Source: Aquibacillus kalidii (GTDB lineage Bacteria; Bacillota; Bacilli; Bacillales; Amphibacillaceae). Taken from it: a stretch of 64,000 nucleotides of DNA. The position numbers and the translations under genes are program-made. Shown piece by piece: positions 44,136 to 52,008 of the stretch. Position 1 is the first letter of the stretch. The number at the start of each line of letters is the position of its first letter. The DNA lies in contig NZ_JACLZI010000011.1 of the NCBI RefSeq assembly GCF_014280935.1, positions 1 through 64,000 of the forward strand. The letters are read 5' to 3'. Under the pieces are notes generated by a model that did not search any database, had not been told where the DNA came from, and saw nothing but the letters and a program-made list of their open reading frames with translations.

Positions 44136-46022
44136 TTAGGCTTGGTTTTCTATTTCTTCGACGAGCATGGATAGTTCTGTCCAACGGTCCATTGCTGTTT
44201 CAAGCTCTGTTTCTAGTTTCTGTTGATTCTCGTAGGACCTTTGTACTTTATCCAAATCACTACCTGCGTCCACTATTTCTTGTTTAACTGATTCTATTTT
44301 CAATTCTAGATCAGTAATTCGATCTTCTATCTCATCCCAATCTTTCTGGTCCTTGTAAGAAAGCTTTTTACGTCTAGAACGAGGTTTCTCCGCTTGTTTA
44401 ACCGTTTTTTGTTCTTCTTGTTGCTTCTCTTTAGCTTGCTCCATATATTCCGTGTAATTCCCAAAAAATTGTTCAATCTTACCGTCACCCTCAAAAGCAA
44501 TCACTTGATCAATTACTCGATCTAAGAAATAGCGATCATGGGATACAGTAATAACTACACCTGGAAAATGATCTAAGTAATCCTCCAACACCCCTAATGT
44601 CTGGGTATCTAGATCATTGGTAGGCTCGTCTAGGAACAAGACATTTGGTTCGGCCATTAAAACACGTAACAAATATAAACGTCTTCGTTCGCCGCCCGAA
44701 AGTCTCCTTATATAGGTCCATTGTTGAGATCGAGGAAATAAGAAACGCTCAAGCATTTGTTCTGCCGTAATGACTTCCCCTTTAACAGTATGGACAACTT
44801 CAGCTTCTTCTCTAATGTAATCAATCACTCGCAGATTCTCATCCATTTCCAAATGATCCTGTGTATAATAGCCAATTTTCACAGTAGGGCCAACTTCAAT
44901 AGATCCAGAGTCAGGCTCTACACGCCCCGCAATCATATTAAGGAGAGTAGTTTTCCCACTACCGTTCGGACCAATTATGCCAAGTCTATCACCAGGTACT
45001 ACCAATAGATTAAAGCCGTTAATTAGTGATGTACCTTGATAGGATTTACTAATGTCCTCTATTTCCAATACTTTTTTCCCTAATCTAGTAGAACCAATTT
45101 GAAAACTAAGATCTGATTGATTTGTGTCAAAGGTTTCCTCTTTCATCCCTTCCACACGTTGTATTCTTGCCTTTTGTTTAGTTGTACGTGCTTTGGCACC
45201 GCGCTTTAACCACTCCAACTCTCGACGAAGTGTGTTACGGTGCTTTTGCTCTCTTTGAATTTCTTGTTCTTCCCGTTCTGCCTTTTTCTCTAAAAACATT
45301 TCATAATTACCGTCGTAGGCATACAAATTCCCTTTATCTAATTCATAGATACGATTCGTTATACGGTTAAGAAAATAACGATCATGTGTAACAAGAATAA
45401 TAGAGCCTTTGTATTGCGGCAAAAAGATTTCTAGCCATTCAATTGTTTCATTGTCTAAATGGTTGGTAGGCTCATCTAAAATAAGTAAGTCTGCTGGTTG
45501 AATTAAAGCTCGTGCTATTGCAACGCGTTTTTTTTGCCCACCAGATAGTTGGCCAACCTGCTTATCAAATACAGTTATTCCTAGTTTAGAAAGAATAGTT
45601 TTCGCTGTCGTTATAGCATCCCAAGCATTTAGTTCATCCATTTGTTGCTGAGCTTTCAACAATCTATTTTGAAGCTTTTCATTTTCCGGTTGCTTTTCTA
45701 GATCTAGAATAGTTTGTTCATGGTTACGCATCGCAACCATAATATCAGAATCACCAAAATAGATTTGCTCTAATACTGTTAAATCCAAATCAAGCTCAGG
45801 GTCTTGGTTTAAATACTCAACATGAAAATCATTGGCATGCTTTATCGTTCCTTGTTCCTTTGACTCGATCCCAGCCAATACTTTAAGCATTGTCGATTTA
45901 CCAGTTCCGTTTACTCCAATTAATCCGATCCGTTCTCTTTCTTCTATTGTAAAAGATATGGAGTTAAACAATACCTTTTCACCGTACGATTTATATAGAC
46001 CTTCTACAGATAATAAACTCAT
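44136..46022 (-). CDS. ABC-F family ATPase (YfmR/Uup type)
   Basis: A 628-residue ABC-F protein: two ATP-binding cassettes joined by a charged linker, no membrane part. Cassette 1 has GVNGTGKST, LSGGQKKRVAIARAL and LILDEPTNHLD; cassette 2 has GPNGSGKTT, LSGGERRRLYLLRVL and LFLDEPTNDLD. A coiled-coil C-terminal domain follows from about residue 540. Such proteins act on the ribosome to relieve stalled translation. ATG 46022 is chosen because GAAGGG lies eight bases before it; GTG 46031 overlaps that site. Confidence 0.92.
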   Translation of the reverse strand: MSLLSVEGLYKSYGEKVLFNSISFTIEERERIGLIGVNGTGKSTMLKVLAGIESKEQGTIKHANDFHVEYLNQDPELDLDLTVLEQIYFGDSDIMVAMRNHEQTILDLEKQPENEKLQNRLLKAQQQMDELNAWDAITTAKTILSKLGITVFDKQVGQLSGGQKKRVAIARALIQPADLLILDEPTNHLDNETIEWLEIFLPQYKGSIILVTHDRYFLNRITNRIYELDKGNLYAYDGNYEMFLEKKAEREEQEIQREQKHRNTLRRELEWLKRGAKARTTKQKARIQRVEGMKEETFDTNQSDLSFQIGSTRLGKKVLEIEDISKSYQGTSLINGFNLLVVPGDRLGIIGPNGSGKTTLLNMIAGRVEPDSGSIEVGPTVKIGYYTQDHLEMDENLRVIDYIREEAEVVHTVKGEVITAEQMLERFLFPRSQQWTYIRRLSGGERRRLYLLRVLMAEPNVLFLDEPTNDLDTQTLGVLEDYLDHFPGVVITVSHDRYFLDRVIDQVIAFEGDGKIEQFFGNYTEYMEQAKEKQQEEQKTVKQAEKPRSRRKKLSYKDQKDWDEIEDRITDLELKIESVKQEIVDAGSDLDKVQRSYENQQKLETELETAMDRWTELSMLVEEIENQA

Positions 46023-46117
46023 ATATTTCACCCTTCATTTAAAACATCTCATAGTCAAGTATAAAGCAAGCAGAACCATCTTGAAAACTTTTTCCATGCA
46101 GATGATACTTTCTTACA

Positions 46118-46157
46118 TAAAAACCATAGGAATTGTGTTAATTCCTATGGTTTTCTT
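46118..46157 (-). terminator. Terminator of catE
   Basis: AAAACCATAGGAATT pairs with AATTCCTATGGTTTT around GTGTT, a 15-bp perfect stem that includes the coding end. Confidence 0.88.
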
Positions 46158-46966
46158 CTGCTTATTTGATAGATGACTCCAAACGGATCTACCGCTTCAT
46201 CTGTCTGTTCATCTATTATTTGTCTTGCTCGTATTTGTAGCCAGTCTGATTCAGTTATTTCAACAAAGACTTTTTTCAACCCTACCACAGGATGTTTAGG
46301 TACCACAGCACTAGTTCCATTCCATGTATTTAAACCTATGTGGTGATGATATCCTCCACCTGCAACGAATAGTACTTGATCCCCCATCTCGATCATCGGA
46401 TCTAAACCTAATTTATCGACATAAAAAATTCTAGCAAGTTTGGTAGATGATACATGAAAGTGCAAATGACCAATTATCGTTTTGGCAGGGAACCCTTTCC
46501 ACTTCTCATTGGTGGCATTCAATAAATCCTCTGCATTTAATGGAAGTGTAGCAGCCTGAAGTTGACCATTTTCATACTGCCACGTCTCCCTTGGTCTATC
46601 CGCATAAACTTCTATCCCGATATTGTCCGGGTCCTGAAAATAAATCGCTTCACTAAATAAATGATCAGATGCACCTACTAAAGGATAGCCACTAGCCATC
46701 ACGTGTTTCAGGAACGATGCCAAGTATTTACGCTCTGGAAGTAGAATAGCAAAGTGGTATATACCAGTTTCTTGCTTACCTTGTCTGCAAGCCTCTTTAT
46801 TTTCATAAAGATGGATTAGTTCTGTGTTATCCGCAATACCTAATCTTGCTTCAGAGGCTGTTTTACTTAATAGCTGAAATCCCAAAACATTTGTGTAAAA
46901 TTCAATTGATTTATGCAAATTGGTAATAACTAAATCAATCTGTTTTATATGGAAAGAATGGGCCAT
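46145..46966 (-). CDS. catE: Two-domain glyoxalase-fold dioxygenase (CatE-like)
   Basis: A 273-residue vicinal-oxygen-chelate protein with two repeats. The second domain carries the metal ligands: His in IGHLHFHVSS, His in GGYHHHIGLNTW and Glu in VFVEIT. This layout is that of extradiol catechol 2,3-dioxygenase CatE of B. subtilis. ATG 46966 is preferred; AGGTG lies nine bases before it. It is divergent from an HxlR regulator that carries the sensing Cys of CatR/YodB, so a role in removing catechols and quinones is well supported by context. Confidence 0.85.
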   Translation of the reverse strand: MAHSFHIKQIDLVITNLHKSIEFYTNVLGFQLLSKTASEARLGIADNTELIHLYENKEACRQGKQETGIYHFAILLPERKYLASFLKHVMASGYPLVGASDHLFSEAIYFQDPDNIGIEVYADRPRETWQYENGQLQAATLPLNAEDLLNATNEKWKGFPAKTIIGHLHFHVSSTKLARIFYVDKLGLDPMIEMGDQVLFVAGGGYHHHIGLNTWNGTSAVVPKHPVVGLKKVFVEITESDWLQIRARQIIDEQTDEAVDPFGVIYQISRRKP

Positions 46967-46991
46967 ATTTACTATCACCTGCCATTATGAT

Positions 46992-47019
46992 ATAATAGAT
47001 ATTCAGTTACTTTTAGTAA
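46992..47019 (-). promoter_or_regulatory. catE promoter overlapped by an inverted repeat operator
   Basis: TTACTA (47014-47019), 16 bases, TATTAT (46992-46997) on the minus strand. The perfect inverted repeat TTACT-TTT-AGTAA (47007-47019) covers the -35, as expected for HxlR-type repression. Confidence 0.6.
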
Positions 47020-47058
47020 GTTAGTTTATATAAGTAATTCCGTGGTGTCAAGTAAGTT

Positions 47059-47086
47059 TTGTAATATTCTTCATATAGATTATAGT
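47059..47086 (+). promoter_or_regulatory. Promoter of the HxlR regulator gene
   Basis: TTGTAA (47059-47064), 16 bases, TATAGT (47081-47086), 24 bases before the start codon. Confidence 0.5.
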
Positions 47087-47109
47087 ATAGGGTATAGGGG
47101 TGATTCGCT

Positions 47110-47445
47110 ATGAAAGAACTATGTCCACGATTTGAAAAAGCGATGGAGCTTTTTAGTAAAAGATGGGTAGGTTTAATATTATTTGAATTACTGGATGGAT
47201 CTAAACGCTTCTCAGAGATGGAATCAGAGCTTCCAATTAGCGGTAGATTATTATCAGAACGATTAAAAATGCTAGAACAAGAAGAAATAATAGAAAGAAA
47301 CATTTACTCAGAATTTCCAGTTAGAATTGAATATAAATTAACTGATAAAGGGAAAGCTTTAGAACCTGTTATAAAAGAAATTCAATCTTGGTCAGAGAAC
47401 TGGGTTACTCATGAAGAAGTGGAAGTAGACAAGGAGAAGGAATAA
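47110..47445 (+). CDS. HxlR/MarR-type redox regulator, CatR/YodB-like
   Basis: A 111-residue winged-helix repressor. The N-terminus MKELCPRFEKA has the single conserved Cys (C5) that in YodB and CatR is alkylated or oxidised by quinones and diamide. The recognition part is RFSEMESELPISGRLLSERL, followed by the wing FPVRIEYKLT. The acidic, Lys-rich tail is not conserved. The start has GGGGTGAT upstream. It is divergent from catE and very probably represses it, and perhaps itself, through the TTACT-AGTAA site. Confidence 0.88.
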   Translation: MKELCPRFEKAMELFSKRWVGLILFELLDGSKRFSEMESELPISGRLLSERLKMLEQEEIIERNIYSEFPVRIEYKLTDKGKALEPVIKEIQSWSENWVTHEEVEVDKEKE

Positions 47446-47498
47446 TCATTTCTTTATTCTTTATAGTTTTCAAATTCACTTTAATATGAACCAATAAA

Positions 47499-47531
47499 CA
47501 GCCGCTCTTATTTATTATGGGCGGTTTTAAT
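47499..47531 (+). terminator. Probable terminator after the HxlR gene
   Basis: GCCGC and GCGG arms around an AT loop, followed by TTTTAAT. The stem is short. Confidence 0.5.
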
Positions 47532-47623
47532 ATTTAAGGGATTCGTTGCGCTTTTTTTATCCTATGGAAAATTATCTGTTTATTCTAGATGCATTTGCAT
47601 ATTGAACTGACTTTATAAATGAA

Positions 47624-47669
47624 AACAAACAAGCCATACAAATCTAGACCCACATGCACAGCTTGTTTT
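47624..47669 (-). terminator. Terminator of the thioesterase gene
   Basis: ACAAGC pairs with GCTTGT, with T-run on the minus strand; inner pairing is partial. Confidence 0.65.
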
Positions 47670-47676
47670 TAATAGT

Positions 47677-48222
47677 TTATTTCGATGGGTCATCGCCAAA
47701 GCGGCTTGTTTCATTCCATGGAAAAGAGGTCCCAAAAGAGCTTGCCATTTGTTTGGAGTTCTTTCTCCGCTCACGTCTTATTTCGGCACGACGGGCGGCA
47801 TCCTTATGAAGCCACTTTTCATCTTCTGATTCAGGATATACTCCTGGCACTTCAGTAGGTCGCTTATTCTCATCCAATGCGACCATTGTAATAAAAGCTG
47901 TTGCACAAATTTTCCGATCCCCACTCACTAAATTTTCGGTAACAGCTTTGACAAAAACCTCCATGGACGTTTGATGCGTCCACGTCACAAAAGCCTCCAG
48001 ACAAATTGTGTCCCCTTCCTTAACAGGATAAAGGAAGTCTACAGAATCAGTAGAGGCTGTCACTACTGGCCTTCGGGCATGCCTTGTAGCAGCTATGGCC
48101 GCCACATCATCAATATGTGCCATTAATTTACCTCCAAATAGCGTACCGTAACTGTTCGTATCTGGTGGCAAAACGTGTGAATTTTTAACCGTCAATGATG
48201 CCACACAAGGTTTTGGTTCCAT
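47677..48222 (-). CDS. Acyl-CoA thioesterase, hotdog fold (YkhA-like)
   Basis: A 181-residue hotdog-fold thioesterase that hydrolyses acyl-CoA. The active-site region is DTNSYGTLFGGKLMAHIDDV, with the Asp of the acot branch, followed by VTASTDSVDFLYPVKEGD. The C-terminal 40 residues are basic and Ser-rich (RRAEIRRERRKNSKQ), longer than the fold itself. It lies 35 bases after cardiolipin synthase on the same strand, suggesting one transcript linking lipid metabolism genes. Confidence 0.88.
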   Translation of the reverse strand: MEPKPCVASLTVKNSHVLPPDTNSYGTLFGGKLMAHIDDVAAIAATRHARRPVVTASTDSVDFLYPVKEGDTICLEAFVTWTHQTSMEVFVKAVTENLVSGDRKICATAFITMVALDENKRPTEVPGVYPESEDEKWLHKDAARRAEIRRERRKNSKQMASSFGTSFPWNETSRFGDDPSK

Positions 48223-48257
48223 CCATATCTTCCTTTCTTAATTAAAGTAACCCATCC

Positions 48258-49700
48258 TTACAGAATTGGTGAAATTAGCCGTGAAATAGACTCCTTAAAT
48301 CGGATCCAAAGAGACCTTTGCTGGTAGAGTTTAAGTGTCAATTGGGAAGAATACATGATGTCCCTCGTAAATTCATTAACGAGCTGACTAGCGAGACCTT
48401 CATTATATAAAAATGCATTCACCTCAAAATTTAAACGGAAGCTACGTACATCGATATTCGCCGTCCCTACTGAAGCAATATTGCCGTCAACGACAATTGT
48501 TTTAGCATGCAGGAATCCATTTTGATAAATATAGACTGACGCACCTGCTTTAAGTAGTTCCCCTATATAAGAATAAGTTGCCCAATAGACAAAAGGGTGA
48601 TCTGGTTTATTCGGAATCATAATTCGCACATCGACACCAGACAATGCCGCAATTCGTAACGCGTCCAGCAAGCTATCATCAGGAATAAAGTACGGCGTTT
48701 GAATATACACATACTCTTTTGCCGTCATAATCATCTTTATGTACCCATGCTTAATTTGCTCCCATTCTGAATCAGGTCCACTCGAAACAATCTGAATACC
48801 AACATCACCAGCAGGCTTAGAATTATAGTAGCGGTCTTCATAAACAATATCATGACGAGATGCTTGATTCCAATCCAAGATAAACCTCGTTTGCATTTGC
48901 ATGACAGCACTACCCATTATTTTTAAATGGGTATCACGCCAGTAGCCGAATCGTTGATTAAAACCAAGGTACTCATCCCCTATATTAAAGCCCCCAATAT
49001 ACCCAATTTTCCCATCAATGATTGCAAGCTTACGATGATTACGGTAATTTATCTTTAGATTAACTTTAGGTATTAGCGGTGGGAAAAACGCCTCGACTTC
49101 TGCGCCAGCGTTACGAATTCGTTTAATGAGTTTACGACTTAATCGCCTTGAACCCATGTCGTCGTATAGAACACGTACTTTAACACCCTCTTTTGCCTTC
49201 TTTATAAGTGTATCAGCAACACGCTGACCTAATTGATCATGACGGATAATGTAATATAATAAATGGATATGATCAGTAGCTTGCTCCATATCGTTAATCA
49301 ACGCATGAAACTTTTTCTCACCATCTGTGAATACCTCCACATCATTATCCTGTGTAAGAATGGCATCATCGTTTCTTAGGTGTAAATAAAACAAATCCTG
49401 ATATGGATAAAGGTTTTTTTCTTTTATTTTCAACGTCCCATTATCAAGAGATCTTAACTGAAATTGAACTGCCTTTTTTACTCCCAATTTACTTTTTGTA
49501 TCCCAGGTAAAAATCTTTTTGTTACTCAACTTACGTCCAAAAATTAAATATATAATAAAGCCGACAACTGGAATAAACAACAGAACCATTAGCCATGCCC
49601 ACGTCGCTGTGGCATTTTTCCGCTCTAAGAAAACAATCGCAAGGGCCAATAATATATTAAAAAATAAAATAGAGCCTAAAACATAAGAAAAGATGGTCAC
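48258..49700 (-). CDS. cls: Cardiolipin synthase
   Basis: A 480-residue phospholipase D-superfamily cardiolipin synthase that joins two phosphatidylglycerols. Two N-terminal helices (about residues 3-23 and 34-53) are followed by the two HKD motifs: HRKLAIIDGKIGYIGGFN and HAKTIVVDGNIASVGTANID. Length is typical. It begins with GTG, with AGGAGG eight bases upstream. Cardiolipin raises in many halotolerant bacilli under salt, which would fit the transporter content of the window. Confidence 0.92.
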   Translation of the reverse strand: MTIFSYVLGSILFFNILLALAIVFLERKNATATWAWLMVLLFIPVVGFIIYLIFGRKLSNKKIFTWDTKSKLGVKKAVQFQLRSLDNGTLKIKEKNLYPYQDLFYLHLRNDDAILTQDNDVEVFTDGEKKFHALINDMEQATDHIHLLYYIIRHDQLGQRVADTLIKKAKEGVKVRVLYDDMGSRRLSRKLIKRIRNAGAEVEAFFPPLIPKVNLKINYRNHRKLAIIDGKIGYIGGFNIGDEYLGFNQRFGYWRDTHLKIMGSAVMQMQTRFILDWNQASRHDIVYEDRYYNSKPAGDVGIQIVSSGPDSEWEQIKHGYIKMIMTAKEYVYIQTPYFIPDDSLLDALRIAALSGVDVRIMIPNKPDHPFVYWATYSYIGELLKAGASVYIYQNGFLHAKTIVVDGNIASVGTANIDVRSFRLNFEVNAFLYNEGLASQLVNEFTRDIMYSSQLTLKLYQQRSLWIRFKESISRLISPIL

Positions 49701-49848
49701 TAATTCTGCCTCCTATTATAAATTCCCCCCTCCTAATATAGCACAATTCATTCTATCTGTTTTATTTGGAGTATTGTCTATTTTCCTTTATACCCGTGTA
49801 AGTTATACCGAATATGATCACAATATATACAAAGGAGGTTTTATCAAA

Positions 49849-50019
49849 GTGAACTTTAAAGATCGTACAAATCCAGAGGAAATCAAACGACAAAATGAAC
49901 AGTCTGGGATGTCTTATAATGAAGCGAAAGAATATATTGCACGAACTACTGGTGGACACAATACAAAGCAGTTTAGTAATACGGATATAGAAAAGGTTAA
50001 ACGAGAAATTAACGGATAA
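49849..50019 (+). CDS. Small hydrophilic protein, function unknown
   Basis: A 56-residue polar protein containing NPEEIKRQNEQSGMSYNEAK and TTGGHNTKQFSNTD. It starts with GTG at 49849; AAAGGAGG lies ten bases before it, which decides the start. A longer open frame from 49693 only overlaps the cls start region. It looks like one of the small conserved Bacillus proteins, but I cannot name the family. Confidence 0.7.
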   Translation: MNFKDRTNPEEIKRQNEQSGMSYNEAKEYIARTTGGHNTKQFSNTDIEKVKREING

Positions 50020-50150
50020 TTTCCCAAGAATAAGTGTAAGGGTAATAGTTCTTTCTATACCTTTACACTTTTTCGTTGCTAATAGCTTGCATTTTCCTAC
50101 GTACACTTCTAAACTTAATCATATTATTAAGGGGTAAATGAGGTTATAGT

Positions 50151-51086
50151 ATGGACAATAAGGAATTTAAAATCGGAATTATTTATGCTGCTCTATCCTA
50201 TATTTTGTGGGGATTTCTTCCGATTTATTGGAAAGCTTTTGACAATGTATCAGCTGGTGCCATACTTGCTCATCGTATTGTTTGGTCTTTTGTGTTTATG
50301 GTATTTTTACTTTTAATTACACGTAGCTGGCGTTCTTTTGTAAAAGAATGTGTACAGATTTGGCATGATAAAAAGAAACTAATTGGAATATCAATGGCAA
50401 GTCTTGTAATTAGTATAAATTGGCTTATTTTTATTTGGGCTGTTAATTCAGATCATGTTATTCAGGCAAGTCTTGGTTACTATATTAATCCATTAATAAG
50501 TATCCTTTTAGGAATGCTAGTTCTAAAGGAAAAATTAACTCGTTGGCAGGTGTTTTCTTTTATTCTAGCAGGTATCGGGGTTATCTATCTAACCTTTAAC
50601 TTTGGTGTATTTCCATGGATTTCTATCGTTTTAGCCTTATCGTTTGGATTATATGGCTTATTAAAGAAAACAGTAGACATAAACTCCATGTTCGGACTAA
50701 CTATTGAAACGATGATTGTCTGTCCATTTGCATTTATTTTTCTTTTAACTACACAAGTAAACGCGAGTACCTTCCAGTTTGAACACTTATGGTCAGCTAC
50801 TACTGTTTTATTATTAGGATCAGGGATTGCAACTGCTGTTCCTTTACTCTTATTTGCAAGTGGGGCAAAGCGAATTCCGTTATCTATGGTTGGATTCCTA
50901 CAGTATTTTGCACCAACTTTAATGTTAATTTTAGGTGTGTTTCTTTATCATGAAGTGTTTACACATGCACATTTAATTGCATTTATTTGTATCTGGACCG
51001 CTCTAGGAATATATACGGTCTCTAGAACGAAATGGTTCAATCGATTTGAACAAAAACTAGCAAGAGGAAACCGTAAGTTAAGCTAA
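50151..51086 (+). CDS. rarD: RarD family EamA transporter
   Basis: A 311-residue ten-helix membrane protein of the drug/metabolite transporter superfamily. The RarD signature is ALSYILWGFLPIYWKAFDNV followed by GAILAHRIVWS; the second half has SFGLYGLLKK and GFLQYFAPTLMLILGVFLYHE. RarD homologues are annotated as chloramphenicol-sensitive protein, but the substrate is unknown. GAGG precedes the ATG. A terminator shared with hsp20 lies at its end. Confidence 0.9.
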   Translation: MDNKEFKIGIIYAALSYILWGFLPIYWKAFDNVSAGAILAHRIVWSFVFMVFLLLITRSWRSFVKECVQIWHDKKKLIGISMASLVISINWLIFIWAVNSDHVIQASLGYYINPLISILLGMLVLKEKLTRWQVFSFILAGIGVIYLTFNFGVFPWISIVLALSFGLYGLLKKTVDINSMFGLTIETMIVCPFAFIFLLTTQVNASTFQFEHLWSATTVLLLGSGIATAVPLLLFASGAKRIPLSMVGFLQYFAPTLMLILGVFLYHEVFTHAHLIAFICIWTALGIYTVSRTKWFNRFEQKLARGNRKLS

Positions 51087-51109
51087 TAGGATTACCTATT
51101 AGCTTATTC
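51078..51109. terminator. Two-way terminator between rarD and hsp20
   Basis: GCTAATAGG pairs with CCTATTAGC around ATTA, between convergent genes; the T-runs are weak (TTATTC). Confidence 0.6.
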
Positions 51110-51583
51110 TATATCTAGCTGATAATCAGCTCTTGGTTTTTTAGGACCATGAATTTTTAAAACACCATTTACGTACCTCGCTTTAGCCGTTCGTTTGTCT
51201 ACAGCATATGGCAATTGAACCGTTCTTTCTGAATGGCGATAACGTCGCTCACGGTGATAGAAGTTGTAATTTTCATCATATTTCTTCATATCACTATCAT
51301 CGCTAATTTGTATTTTTACACGATCACCCACAACATCAATGGCTATATCTTCCTTCTTTAAACCAGGTAAGTCAACCTTCACTACCCACTCTTCATCTGT
51401 TTCATAGACATCAACTGGAATCCGATTAGCGGCAGGCGTATTTTGAAAGAAAGAATCAATTGTATTAAGGAAATTTTTAGTTGGTTTACTATGGAAGAAT
51501 TCATCCATTTTGCGCATTAAATCTGCACCCGTATCTTGGGAATTTGAATTTTTCTTCTTAGAGTACTTAGAATTTTCCTCCAT
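51104..51583 (-). CDS. Small heat shock protein, Hsp20/alpha-crystallin family
   Basis: A 159-residue holdase chaperone. The alpha-crystallin domain covers about residues 55-150, with VYETDEEWVVKVDLPGLKKE, a polar loop, the YRHSERTVQLPYAVD stretch and YVNGVLKIHGPK. The N-terminal 50 residues are polar with a short amphipathic helix. A strong AAGGAGGGG lies before the ATG. No CIRCE or CtsR operator is obvious upstream, so its induction route is open. Confidence 0.9.
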   Translation of the reverse strand: MEENSKYSKKKNSNSQDTGADLMRKMDEFFHSKPTKNFLNTIDSFFQNTPAANRIPVDVYETDEEWVVKVDLPGLKKEDIAIDVVGDRVKIQISDDSDMKKYDENYNFYHRERRYRHSERTVQLPYAVDKRTAKARYVNGVLKIHGPKKPRADYQLDIE

Positions 51584-51699
51584 TCTTTCCCCTCCTTAAA
51601 GTTCTTTTCTTTTTAGGATATGTGCATTAGCCTTAATTGTTAAAGCTATAACAAAAAATTTACAACTAGCTATAAGGTAAGATAATTGCCAGTAAATAG

Positions 51700-51728
51700 T
51701 TGACTAAAAGAAACGGTTACACTATAAT
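51700..51728 (+). promoter_or_regulatory. SigA promoter of the S-box transcript
   Basis: TTGACT (51700-51705), 17 bases, TATAAT (51723-51728), about 27 bases before the aptamer. Confidence 0.75.
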
Positions 51729-51754
51729 CCAAACTAGAACGATTAAACGAATAT

Positions 51755-51862
51755 CTCTTATCCAGAGTGGCAGAGGGACTAGGCCCTATGAAGCCCGGCA
51801 ACCGTCAAGAATTATTTTGAAATGGTGCCAATTCCTACAGGTATAAACCTGATAGATAAGAG
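51755..51862 (+). ncRNA. SAM-I riboswitch (S-box)
   Basis: Conserved parts in order: CTCTTATC.AGAG, GGCAGAGGGACTAGGCCCTA, TGAAGCCCGGCAACC, GGTGCCAATTCC and ACAGG...CCTGATAGATAAGAG, which closes helix P1. SAM binding is known to favour the downstream terminator, so metY is on only when SAM is low. Confidence 0.96.
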
Positions 51863-51876
51863 GAGGAACTGTCTTT

Positions 51877-51912
51877 TAAAGCCCTCTTCTCTAAGGAAGG
51901 GGGCTTTTTTGC
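51877..51912 (+). terminator. Terminator of the S-box expression platform
   Basis: AAAGCCC.CTTC pairs with GAAG.GGGCTTT, followed by six T. The segment between aptamer and stem can form the competing antiterminator. Confidence 0.88.
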
Positions 51913-52008
51913 TTTATCCTTCCACTTGCAATACCTTCTCATCTAAGAACTCCCATTGCACTCATATTAGAGGAATTTTGTTTAAAAAATATTTAGGAGG
52001 CTTTACAT

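Noticed and set aside
49693-49848. N-terminal extension of the small gene at 49849.
   Set aside because: It begins inside the divergent cls start and has no binding site; AAAGGAGG at 49831-49838 marks GTG 49849 as the start.
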